From Tillus elongatus (lineage: Eukaryota > Arthropoda > Insecta > Coleoptera > Cleridae): a DNA stretch of 64,000 nt. Location of the stretch: assembly GCA_964006375.1 (NCBI GenBank), contig OZ023265.1:111927084-111991083 (forward strand). The letters are read 5' to 3'. How positions within the stretch are numbered: the first letter of the stretch is position 1; the number at the start of each line of letters is the position of its first letter. The notes under the pieces are model-generated. The model searched no databases. It had not been told where the DNA came from and saw nothing but the letters and a program-made list of their open reading frames with translations. A program made the translations under genes and the position numbers. This document shows positions 1-10,346 of this stretch, in pieces.

Positions 1-1330
1 CGCAACAGAAGTAATGCTTGGGTGATTTTGTTAGGGGTGTTCGCAACTTGCAGATTTGTTGTAGATTTGCGATGTCGTACCCAAACCAACAGCAATGCGC
101 TCACATAACATATTAGTAAAATTACCAGGGGTCGTGGATCAAGATCCACGAAATGAAAAAAGGGAATTGGAATGCTGGAATCTAATGTGCAGTGGCGATA
201 TATTAGACAAGAGATTCACCTATACAAACCAATACATAATGTATATTAGGCCTATAATTCAGAGAGAGCGTGACTGTCTACCCACCGACATGACTAAGAT
301 GAGAGCTTTTCTGGGATTGTTATATACATATCGGGTGTGTTTCGAAGTGTCCATTGCAATTTACAAGACCTCTGGGCTGTAGTCAGACTAGGTATTTAGG
401 TTTCCAAAGGAGCTTTGTCTGAAAACCGCTTCATATTTTTGATCGGATGCTTGAGGTTTGATGACTGAGATCCTAGACAATAGCAAAGGCAATCAGACAA
501 ATATGCAGCTATTAGGAATATTTTTACGTATTTTCTTCTGAACTGTAAAATTCACTATCGTTTGGTTCAAAGTGTTAATATAGATGAATTATTGCATGGA
601 TTTCGTGGTGGGTGTGGATTTAGGTGGCATATATCGCTCAATCAGAATATATATGGGACAAAAAAAATTGCCTTAGTGATGTGAATATGTTTTATACGAC
701 AAATATGGAGATATATTGCGGACAACAACAACCAGAGGGGTAACAACTTGATAAAAGTAATTCCGCGGTAGACGTAGTAGTGGGTCCGGTGAAAACATAA
801 CAGCAGATAATTGGTTCATCAGAGTTGTTTCGAGTATTAGCAAAAAAAGCTATCATATGTCGGCACTGTGAGAAAATCAAGAGAGACATTCCGCTTGAAT
901 GTATTAGCAAACCAGCGCAAAGAATTCGATAGTATTTTTGGTTTAACAAGACATGAAATATTGGTGTCATATATCGCCCAAAAAAATAAAAATTAAACAG
1001 TACTACTTTGGTCAAGTATGAACGATGCATTAAATATTGTAGGAGATGATACTCAGAAAAAAGCCACAAAAAAAAATTACTATTTATAATGAGACGGAAT
1101 CTGGTGTAGAGATAGTAAATAAACTGCGTGCTACATATAATGTGGCCAGAATTACCGGAAGATGTCCTGTGATTAATTTTAGCTATTTGCCAAATGTAGC
1201 AGCTATAAATTCCAGAGTGATTTGCCTAGGAAATCAAAATAATTATGGTAGGCTATTTGAAATTGAAATGGCCAGTTTGTTTCAAAAACTGCGTCGAAAA
1301 AAATTATTTTTAAACCTTTATTTTGAATGA
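1..1330 (+). pseudogene. piggyBac transposase remnant 1
   Basis: This is a decayed piggyBac transposase; intact members cut and paste DNA at TTAA sites. The readable frame at 95-382 has the N-terminal block typical of the family, with 'HNILVKLPGV' followed by a 'RAFLGLLY' segment. Further matching pieces occur in other frames: a 'DNWF' block near 810 and a C-terminal part at 1046-1260 containing 'NETESGVEIVNKL', 'YNVARITGR' and 'NSRVICLG'. Stops and frameshifts separate the pieces and much of the catalytic core is degraded. The left end runs off the window. The right end is abutted by a (TA)n array. Assignment rests on remembered family motifs. Two further piggyBac remnants lie at 18.7 and 36.3 kb. 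Confidence 0.75.
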
Positions 1331-1331
1331 C

Positions 1332-1333
<2 letters not shown>

Positions 1334-1424
<91 letters not shown>
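1334..1424. repeat. (TA)n microsatellite
   Basis: Uninterrupted alternating TA of about 91 bp. It forms the left border of an inverted-repeat segment. Confidence 0.98.
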
Positions 1425-1425
<1 letters not shown>

Positions 1426-1426
1426 T

Positions 1427-1544
1427 TTATTTGCTTGCTGTACTTTTTATGATTTTTTATTGGTTTACGTGGTTACGTGGACTGCAGTTTCGAACCGTCC
1501 TCGTAAACCAGTTAAAAATCACAAAAAGTACAGCAAACAAATAG
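1427..1544. repeat. Inverted-repeat (hairpin) element between TA arrays
   Basis: The segment 1427-1469 is nearly the reverse complement of 1502-1544, with arms of about 43 bp and roughly 32 bp between them. The arms share 'TTGCTGTACTTTTT' on the left and its complement on the right, with a few mismatches. (TA)n arrays lie on both sides. It looks like a small foldback/MITE-type insertion into a TA-rich target, but no family could be named. Confidence 0.7.
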
Positions 1545-1588
1545 AGTGTATTTTTAAAAGTGATTACAGTGTAGTGCAACATTCCAAA

Positions 1589-1590
<2 letters not shown>

Positions 1591-1682
<92 letters not shown>
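1591..1682. repeat. (TA)n microsatellite
   Basis: Uninterrupted TA of about 92 bp, on the right of the hairpin element. Confidence 0.98.
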
Positions 1683-2260
<578 letters not shown>

Positions 2261-2607
2261 TTATTTACTCACGGCTCGAAAAACTCGGTGGCAATTAAAC
2301 GGCAAGAGAGCCACATTTTAAATGAAAATTTATGATAGAACGAGGATTCAATTTGGAAATTAGAGATTATAAACAAGAAAGGTTTTCAAAATCCTGCTCA
2401 CATACAACCACAAGCTTTTTAAAAAAAGATTGCAAAGATGTTATTATTTTTACAAGTTAAAAAATAAATAAATAAGGAAAAATATATATTGTATTTTTAA
2501 ATCAATCATTTCTTTGAGTTATTCTATGGCTTTGTGATACCGTGTATGTATTGTAAAAGAAATAGTAGATATATATATATATATATCTATCCAGCTATTT
2601 ATCTATT

Positions 2608-2611
2608 ATTT

Positions 2612-2646
<35 letters not shown>

Positions 2647-2697
2647 GTTGTTGTCGTTGTTGTTGTTATTATTATTATTATTGCTATTATTATTAAC
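2608..2697. repeat. (TTA)n/(TTG)n compound microsatellite
   Basis: Tandem TTA units with an internal block of GTT/TTG units. The poly-leucine reading frame across it is not a gene. The stretch from 2700 to about 3620 is AT-rich with no recognisable gene. Confidence 0.95.
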
Positions 2698-3627
2698 ATT
2701 TTATTATAACTGGTATATCATATATTCAGCAACCACATACTAAAAAGATACAAGCAAACCTGTTAGATAAAGAGCCCTCAACCTCTTTAAGTTAGTTAAA
2801 TTCCAGAACACCTTCTTAGCATACTTACATTCTTAAAGAAGTAATAAAATTTTTCAAATATAGTTCCACACAGACAATGTATACTATTATGGGAACATGA
2901 ACTAATTCTAACTATTAGTTGCTAAAATCATATAAGAAAAATAATCGCAGAAACTGTTATGCTTCTTTAAATATACTCATATGCTTACGAATTTTAACAG
3001 TGATGTCAAGTGCTTCTATTTCACCTTTTACTTCCACCTGAACACCTTGCAACTTTAACCAGAAAGTTGGTGACACATATCTACATTCTTCAGAGTTCCA
3101 TCTATAGCAGTTCACTTAAGTTGACTCATCGTTCTAGCTTCCACGTCAATAACATATTTAAATGCATGACTTCCTCCAGTTTGTTATACGTCAGAACATT
3201 TGTATTATTGCTGAAAATTTACAGTTGAATATTGAATGAAATATTTCCAGCTTTCTGCAAAAGGCGGTCCTGAAAGTCATCGGCTTCTAATGCATTTTTA
3301 ACGAAATGCCACACGTCTGTCGCTGACTGTTCAAATACGTACAAGTTCTGAATATCTGTTATAGAGTTTGGCATGTTTCAGCGTGGAATGCAAAATATCC
3401 ATGCAAAGCCACATATTATATACAAATGCCAAAATTGTTCTATAGGTAAATGTTTAATGTAAAAATCTAATCTGGTATACAGATCCCTCCCTCACACAAA
3501 CACACAGTCCCAATAGTGTACAATTCCTTTATATATCCCTTACCCTTAGAGTTAGCCGAAAAGCTTTCAACAAAATTTTCTTGTGATTATCTGAGCTATA
3601 TCGAGAAAATATATTCAGCTTTATGGA

Positions 3628-3648
3628 ACTTCCGGTTGCACCGGAAGT
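3628..3648. repeat. Palindromic CCGGAAGT motif, left copy
   Basis: A near-perfect 21-bp palindrome (ACTTCCGGTT, one base, ACCGGAAGT) followed by 'ATGGAATGCTATAC'. A closely related palindrome, also followed by an 'AACACCCTATATG'-type sequence, is at 5509-5529. The two bracket the transposase remnant and lie in direct orientation. Confidence 0.8.
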
Positions 3649-4249
3649 AGCTATCAACTTCGTTATTTTCAATGGAATGCTATACTTTTTATTGCATTTT
3701 TGGATATAGATTAAAAAATTAGTGTAACTTTGTGTAGCAATCTTTGATATTTTTGAAAATTATACGACTTTCTTTTTTTTAGATCCGATTTATGTATTAT
3801 TCGACACGTCTGCTGTGAGATGAGTTTTACTACCTTAAACTCTAAATGTCAATAGACGACATTTAATACTTTAAAATGGTTCAAGAATAATTTATCATCA
3901 TTGTATTATTTTGAGGTTACAGCATATCTAATTTTAAAGCAGCATAACTTGTGTTTTTCAAATAGAATACCCTATTTTTTATGGATTAATCAGGTAGACC
4001 ATTAAATGCTGCATCGACGTAATAAGGGTCTTTCTATAGCTACAGTTGATAGTTTTTGAATTATAGTGGTTTATTTTAGTTTCGCTTGTAAAAATAATGG
4101 TACTGTCAGATACAGGAGGCGCAGAGAATGAAACAACAAATATTTATTGTCAGATGACAGATAAACGTCACCTAACCAAAACTGTAACTATTTTCAGTTC
4201 TCAGGTGTTTGATCCAAGTTTTATGTTCTTTTGTGTTATTTAATTTAAA

Positions 4250-5305
4250 ATGAATTATAATACTGAAGAATTAGTTGATATGCCACTTATTATAGGCGAA
4301 TGTCAGCGTAATTGTTTTTTAGCATCTCGTGTATACGCACACACATATCCGAACCGAAGACATTCTCAGGAAAAATGTTTCGTCAAATTGTTTGACCGTT
4401 TTTTGCGAACTGCTAACGCCAATTATGAAATGACCACACGCAAAGCGAGAGTAAACGTCAATGAAGGACGCGAATTTTCCATTGTTGCATCGGCATAAGA
4501 TAATCCGCACACAAGCGCGAGGAAAGTTGCCGAGGAATTAGGAATATCAAAATCTTCTGTGAACAGAACATTCAGAAAATACAAGTTTCATCCATATAAA
4601 ATCAAGCTGCAGCAGGTCAAGACGAATGCAGATTTTCGATGTCGCCTCAGTTTTTGTGGGTGGGCAGTAGTTAAGTACAATGAAAGTGAGAATATTTTTA
4701 ATTACGTGATGTTCAGTGATGAATCTTCATTTTCATGTTGTGGTAGGGTTAACGGACACAACCTTCATTATTACGCCTCAGAAAATCCGAACATTTGCAG
4801 ATCAGTTGACAACCAGCACCGTTTTACGATAAATGTTTGGGCTGGAATAATTGGGACTAATCTTATTGGGCCATATTTCTTTGATGGACACCTCAACGGG
4901 CAGGGATATCTGCGTATATTGGAGGAAGATGTAGAGGTTTTTCTTGAAAGATTTGCCTTTAGATAACAGTCGACGTATGTGGTTTATGCAGGACGGGGCA
5001 TCAGCATATTATGACATAAATGTTCGCCGATTTTTAAATGATCGGTACCCCAATAAATGGATAGGGCAAGGTGATCCCGTCTCGTGTCCTGCAAGATCCC
5101 GTGACCTCACATGTCTATATTTTTTCCTGTGGGCTATATCAAGGAAATTGTGTATCAAACACCTTCCAACACCCCACAGGAACTAAGAAATAAAATTTCA
5201 GTCGCGTGCAGGGTAATAACTTTGCAAATGTTAAGCAATGTTCAAGAAGAATTCTTAAGGAGGGTTAGATTGTGTATTCAGGTCAATGGGCAAAATTTCG
5301 AATAG
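4250..5305 (+). pseudogene. mariner-type (DD41D-like) transposase pseudogene 1
   Basis: A transposase of the Tc1/mariner superfamily, which cuts and joins DNA at TA sites. Starting from ATG 4250 the frame has one stop (TAA at 4496) and then frameshifts near 4965 and 5130. In order it has an N-terminal helix-turn-helix region ('GECQ', 'YPNRRHSQ'), a second DNA-binding block ('NRTFRKYKFHPY'), then the catalytic domain with 'FSDESSF' (first Asp), 'FMQDGASA' (second Asp) and 'PARSRDLT'. Counting 41 residues from the second Asp reaches Tyr where Asp is expected, so the third catalytic residue is lost. The spacing matches the DD41D (rosa-like) type. Intact members are about 350 aa. It is inactive. 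Confidence 0.85.
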
Positions 5306-5508
5306 TTCTAATGTATCGCTTTTTTTAGATTATTTTGTTATGTTAATGACTGTGAATTATTATTATTACACTATGTGTGTGTTTTTTGGCGTGTGTGACC
5401 ACCGACTACCCAATACAATACTTCAGACTATTTCGTTTTAAAATTTCAAAATTTGTAATATCTGGTTTTCGGGCATATCCTCCAATAAGATAGTGGTATC
5501 CGCGTAGT

Positions 5509-5580
5509 ACTTCTGGTTATACCGGAAGTCGTCTTAAACTTTCCTATTTTAAATGTAACACCCTATATGTTATTGAATAT
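5509..5580. repeat. Palindromic CCGGAAGT motif and mariner-like end, right copy
   Basis: ACTTCTGGTT then ATACCGGAAGT, followed by 'AACACCCTATATG'. This repeats the arrangement at 3628. It may be the right border of the mariner element or a separate insertion. Confidence 0.6.
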
Positions 5581-5769
5581 TTGGATTCTACCAAGGTGGA
5601 CTTTAATCATTTATTTCTAAAATTAACCGTTTTCAAGATATTTAATTTAAAAAAAATATGAAGAGAAACAGTAACTAGCTTAAAACCATGTGTAATTTAC
5701 AGGAAGAAAGATAAAGTGACAGTATTTATAGGAGTATTAGATAGTGCCCCCGGCTTTTCATTCATATTT

Positions 5770-5900
5770 GCAAGGTGACTTGTTATATACAGGGTCGTGG
5801 GAATTTAATCGAGTGGAGTAAAGTTAAGTTCAAACCATTATATATAGTCTTTTTCAACTGAAACACCCTGTATGTTTTATATAGTTGCTTTCAAGCGGTA
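5770..5900. repeat. mariner/MITE end debris
   Basis: Contains 'ATACAGGGTCG' near 5789 and 'AAACACCCTGTATG' near 5862. These are convergent CAGGGTG-type ends typical of insect mariner and MITE termini. The rest of 5580-7210 holds no recognisable gene; 6128-6300 resembles the LTR-like unit at 7.7 kb very weakly. Confidence 0.45.
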
Positions 5901-7220
5901 TTATAGTTCCCTGTACCAATCTCTTCTAGTTTTTAAGTTATCTACTCTTTTTTGTGTAATCACCTAAAAACATTCAATTTCTTGCGAGGCTGGCTGTGAA
6001 ATTCTTAGCCAAACTTCAAAAAAAAAACAATCAATCTGACCTTGAAGGTGATCCTCAAGATCAAATACAAGGTTACTATCAGATTGCCAGGAAAAAATCC
6101 TGGAACTCTTGCCTGAAACTTGTTTCTCCGCGACTTGAAATTTACGAGTTATTCTGATATTCCGTTATTTTGGGATACCACACAACTGCTTATTGGTTTA
6201 TTTATTTGTAATTAAAATTTTACATTGTATCTTATAAAATAAGCTACACTTGTGGATGTATTGATACAATTTTATTTAACGTCCCCATAAACTGGTTATA
6301 TCAAAACTAGTATAATGGATGTCATTTTTTATTTTGTTCCTAGTTTTGCTTCTTCTGCTGCTGCGATCCCACCAACACTTCCACAGTAGCCAAAAAGGTT
6401 AATATTTAGTTCTATTTAAATATTGCTATTAATTGTAACAAAATTTACTCAAAGAACCATAATTCTCCAGCACATTAATATTGATATTTCTACCTGACAT
6501 TTGCATTTACATTGCTAAATCCACACTATCAACCCCAACCTCATTATAATTTCTTATGAAATGTGAATTTCACGATGAAAAGAATAGTAGGAAGAACAAA
6601 ACTCTACGTACTTCTAATAATCCAATCTTCTATTTTCGCATAACATAGTTCACACTTGACCCCCTCACATTCACACCGTACTGAATCTGTGTGCTCTGTG
6701 TACCCTTCGATTTTGGGCACACTGCAAATTCCTACTCTCCCTACATAAATTTAAGCTTCGGCACAATTTCGAGGATGGTAAGGTAAAACTGTTCTCTGGT
6801 ATCAGTGCTTGTCCATAGTAGTGCCAAGAAGTCTCCGCCAATAAAATAAGTCAGTCTAGATATTTTTGTCCAGAAATTCTATTTGACTGAACAGCAGAGC
6901 GTAGGGTACATTTAAATGAATGCTTACCAAAATATTTTTGTTCAGAAATGATAATAATTGATGGAACACATGGTCCATTTAAATGAGTGCCCATCAGAAA
7001 AAACGATGTCGGTAAGCTCTTATTTTGTATTGTCAGTTTTCTGTTATAAAATGCTTTTTTTGGGGGCTCAAAATACATTTGTTGTTGAATGCAACCTAAT
7101 AATCAGTTATAAAACTGTTTTTGTAAAATATGGTTTAAAGTAAAATGTCTTAGTAATAGGTATAATAGTAAATTGGGTGTTAAAAATCTTGTACTTGAAA
7201 AGGTCAAACTTTTGTATAGT

Positions 7221-7592
7221 GTGTTTTGTTTGTGTTTTGTTTCTTTAAGGTCGGCATATTTCAGCGACTATGTCCAATCACCGACGCCATGGAGCAGTTT
7301 TACCTCAGCATCCTGGAGAATTTTCCCAACCCCTGCCTTTCTATGAGGAGGGTAGAGATCTTTAACGTGCCCAACATCGCATGGACACGGGACCGACGGA
7401 ATTACACCCCCCCCCCCCCCCCCAAAGGGCCTAACATGCAGACATTCAACTTGCTCACATACAATGCCAGAACATAGGTTGATGTTAATGTTACAGTTTG
7501 TACTGAAAAAGTGAAAGGAGAACCCTGGGATCGAACCCAGTACCCTTCGATTCAGAAGCACAAGTTCTTACCCCTGAACCACTGAGGCTTTG
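7221..7592 (-). mobile_element. tRNA-derived SINE, copy 1
   Basis: Read on the minus strand, the element starts with a tRNA-like head. An A box (TGGTTCAGGGG, within 7567-7581) fits the RNA polymerase III consensus, and a B box (GGTTCGATCCC) lies at 7527-7537. The body carries 'GGGCACGTTAAAGATC', and the tail is A/C-rich. Identical 11-bp direct repeats TTTTGTATAGT flank it at 7210-7220 and 7593-7603, as expected for a target-site duplication. A poly-C run at about 7408-7424 interrupts the body. Related copies are at 8.5 and 30.8 kb. Confidence 0.85.
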
Positions 7593-7701
7593 TTTTGTAT
7601 AGTAATACCCATGAAAACTTTTCTTTCTAAAGATCTTTTGCACTAACCTAAGAAATATAGATCTGTGGCGAAATGCACCGTCTCGAGAACCTTTAGTTTT
7701 T

Positions 7702-8090
7702 CTATTTCCGCGACTTAACTTTACGGTTAATCTGTTTTAATTTTTTAAACAATTTTTTTTGATTTATTACACAAATACCACTTACTAATTAAAACATATA
7801 ATAATAAAATATCAACATAAGTGTGACAACAAAATATAGCACTCGATGTGCAGAGTTACGGTAAGAAACAGGAATGAACAGCCTGCTGAAGGCGGGCTGG
7901 CGATTTATAAGTATTCTACTCGGGAGTTGCTCTATTGTCTTTTAAAGGTGACATGCACTCATTCTAATTCAGCTTCTCATTGTTTGTTTTACTTTACTGA
8001 GTAGTTTTTTAAGTTCCTTCTAATGTGCTGACTCTTATGTCTGCGTTCTTGGGTTGTTAAATTGTTGCATTACGGGGTATTGTTGTTTCT
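7702..8090 (-). mobile_element. LTR-like unit 1 of a tandem pair
   Basis: The unit begins 'CTATTTCCGCGACTTAAC' on the plus strand and its relative begins at 8091, so the pair is a divergent tandem repeat of about 390 bp. Read on the minus strand it has LTR hallmarks: a TTATAAAT TATA-like box near 7900 and an AATAAA-like signal near 7770. No protein-coding region lies between the units. LTR identity is an inference. Confidence 0.45.
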
Positions 8091-8513
8091 CTATTTATCT
8101 CGCGACTTAACTTTACGGTTAAGACGTTTGAATTTTTAAAACAATTTATTTAATACTTTGAACAATCAATACTTAATTACTTAGTTACAAGAAAAATGAA
8201 TAATATAATATACTAAAATAAGACGATCAACCTACATGTGATCTAATGTTTATGCACTCGGTGTGCCAATGACTAACTCGGAACAAGAATGAACGGTTCT
8301 ACCTCTGTGAGCAGCCTCTTTATAGTCTTCCCTCCAGGCGTGGCACTATGTCTCTGGATAAACAAGGAATCTGCTGATGTAGATTCTCACAGTGATATTC
8401 CGTTCTACTTGCACTTTGAACCTGCCTAGTTCTTGGCTCCTGTATGACGACGGCTGACTCAGCGGTTCTTATCGTGGGAAGGCGACATTGTAGCATAACG
8501 GGCCATTGTTTGG
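8091..8513 (-). mobile_element. LTR-like unit 2 of a tandem pair
   Basis: Divergent repeat of the previous unit, sharing 'CGCGACTTAACTTTACGGTT', a 'GCACTCG.TGTGC' block and 'GAATGAACGG'-type sequence. On the minus strand a CTATAAAG box near 8322 precedes it and AATAAATTG lies near 8145. Its right end runs into SINE copy 2. Confidence 0.45.
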
Positions 8514-8519
8514 GCTCCA

Positions 8520-8800
8520 TTTATCTCGCGACTATGGCCAATCATCGACGCCAGGGAGAAGTTTCAACTCACTTTCCTGGAAAGTTCGCCGAACCCCTGA
8601 CTTTCTTTAAGGAAGGTAGGAATCCTTACCGTGCCCCACATTCGCCCTCTTCAAAGGGCGGAAATTGCAGACATTCAACTTGATTAAATACAGCCTCAGT
8701 TGATGTTAATTGTACAGTATGTGTTAAAAAAGTGAAACGAGGGCCCAGAGATCGAATCCAGGCCCCGTCGGTTTAGAGGCAAACGTTCTTTGGGGCCTTT
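8520..8800 (-). mobile_element. tRNA-derived SINE, copy 2 (degenerate head)
   Basis: The body matches copy 1 ('GACTATGGCCAATCA', 'GCAGACATTCAACTTG'). The B box on the minus strand is degraded to GATTCGATCTC and the A-box region is not recognisable. It abuts the LTR-like unit on one side and repeat family A on the other. Confidence 0.75.
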
Positions 8801-8809
8801 TTAGTAAGT

Positions 8810-8930
8810 TTTCATTAAAAAAAATCACTAATAGAGAGATAACGATGGTAATACTTTTCAGAGTTTTTTTTAATGAGCACGAATTAGAGTCCCTATAACC
8901 CATATCCAAGGTCCGTTTGAATTTGTATAT

Positions 8931-8934
<4 letters not shown>
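8810..8934 (+). repeat. Dispersed repeat family A, copy at 8.8 kb
   Basis: Consensus-like order: 'ATTCACTAAT', 'GAGAGAT', then 'CCCATATCC.GGTC.GTTT.AATT', ending directly in a (TA)n array. The same order recurs at 33.7 and 37.5 kb, and in reverse at 27.5, 41.9 and 47.9 kb. Confidence 0.7.

Positions 8935-9027
<93 letters not shown>
8935..9027. repeat. (TA)n microsatellite
   Basis: About 93 bp of TA, immediately upstream of the LINE whose 5' region starts near 9028. Confidence 0.98.
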
Positions 9028-9029
<2 letters not shown>

Positions 9030-9233
9030 TTATCAGTGATGCGTCGTCTTGAGTAGTCGCACATTCTTTGCTCCCGCTAATAAGTGGTAAAATGGTGGTT
9101 TGTTAACTAAATAAAGTGGTGCAAGCAATAGATCTGTCCATAATAACTATCTAGCTGGAGTTTTGAGATAGTGCTGGTAAATAATACTGTAAAAGTAGTG
9201 AATATTGGCCATTTGTTCTAATAACGCTACCGT

Positions 9234-9950
9234 TTGCTTCTGGTTAACGGATTTATATGGTTCAACCACGTCGATAAAATGCCTGTGACAAAATCACAGG
9301 ATTTTGAAATTCGTACAATTTCCAGTGAGGTTTTTGAAAGTAGGTTAGCTGACCATAAATTTATTGAAACGCTAACTAACAAAATAGCTGAGGTGGTGGT
9401 GTCAAAATTACAACCACTCATCGATGACCTCCTCCAAAGATATGCCAAATTAGAGGGTGAAATGGTTCATGTTGAGAAGGAAAACGAAAAATTAAAAAGT
9501 GTAATAGAAGATATGGAACAACACATGAAGAACTCTAAAAAAGTTAGAATTTATGGTATTAAAGAGGAAATAGAAGAAAATACAGGGGAAACAGCATTGA
9601 AGGCTATTAATGGGAAAATACCCATTAAACTCAACTCTCAAGACCTAGTCAAATGCTACAGAATTGGACCTTCCAATGATAGTGTTGAAGATAGAGCCAA
9701 GTCAAGACCCATTCTGGTTGAATTCGTGAGTCAAAATGTATGTAGTCAGCTGTTGTACCAGAGAAAACTATTCAAGAGTTGTGGCATTGGAATATGCGAA
9801 GAGCTTACAAGGGCCAAACTTCTTCTCTACAATAAAGCGGTGGAAAAGCTGGGTCGCTCAAATGCTTGGGTTTGGAAAGGTAACATCTATGCTAGGATAA
9901 AAAATAAAAAGATAGTTATAAAAACCGCTGAATCACTGGATAATATATGA
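9234..9950 (+). CDS. LINE 1 ORF1 protein (coiled coil plus RRM-like)
   Basis: A 238-aa open frame with no internal stop. ORF1 proteins of LINEs bind the element RNA as trimers and chaperone nucleic acid during reverse transcription. A heptad-rich, charged segment at about residues 60-105 ('EKENEKLKSVIEDMEQHM') looks like a coiled coil. It is followed by 'KVRIYGIKEE' and a region ending 'NIYARIKNKKI' that resemble the RRM-like and C-terminal domains of LINE ORF1. An alternative Met at residue 16, starting 'MPVTKSQDF', is equally plausible. There is no Cys-His zinc knuckle. It sits about 400 bp upstream of ORF2 on the same strand. Confidence 0.75.
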   Translation: MLLVNGFIWFNHVDKMPVTKSQDFEIRTISSEVFESRLADHKFIETLTNKIAEVVVSKLQPLIDDLLQRYAKLEGEMVHVEKENEKLKSVIEDMEQHMKNSKKVRIYGIKEEIEENTGETALKAINGKIPIKLNSQDLVKCYRIGPSNDSVEDRAKSRPILVEFVSQNVCSQLLYQRKLFKSCGIGICEELTRAKLLLYNKAVEKLGRSNAWVWKGNIYARIKNKKIVIKTAESLDNI

Positions 9951-10346
9951 TGAACGGGAGCAGCCTCGACAAATTCACTTTGTTTGTTTGTTCCTCAAGT
10001 AAAATTAGTTATCATATACTTTTGTTGTATTTTATTGGACTTGTACAGCTATAATTCTCAACAGAATATAAACTTGGTTTTGATACAGGTATTTCGTACA
10101 TTTTATTTAAGGTTTTGTTTAACTGATTCATATCTTTTTTAATATCAACTGTGATAGCACACTGATAGGGTGTTGGAATTCTTTGGAGTATTTATAATAT
10201 CGGTTTAGAATAATTGTATTTGTTGTTTTTACTAAAATATTGTAAGGGATTTTCGACTTTTGTTGGCGAGTTTTCATTGATTTCATTTTGCGTTTTATGT
10301 CCTGTTTTGTTTACGGAGGTGGGAAGTAATTACTCTAGATAGATAC

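Noticed and set aside
692..1069. 125-aa minus-strand ORF
   Set aside because: It is antisense to the piggyBac remnant.
2534..2743. Poly-leucine ORF
   Set aside because: It is a translated TTA/TTG microsatellite.
7268..7561. 97-aa minus-strand ORF
   Set aside because: It runs through the SINE and a poly-C tract and has no domain.
7527..7581. A functional tRNA gene on the minus strand
   Set aside because: A and B boxes are present, but the sequence continues into a SINE body with target-site duplications and does not fold into a clean cloverleaf.
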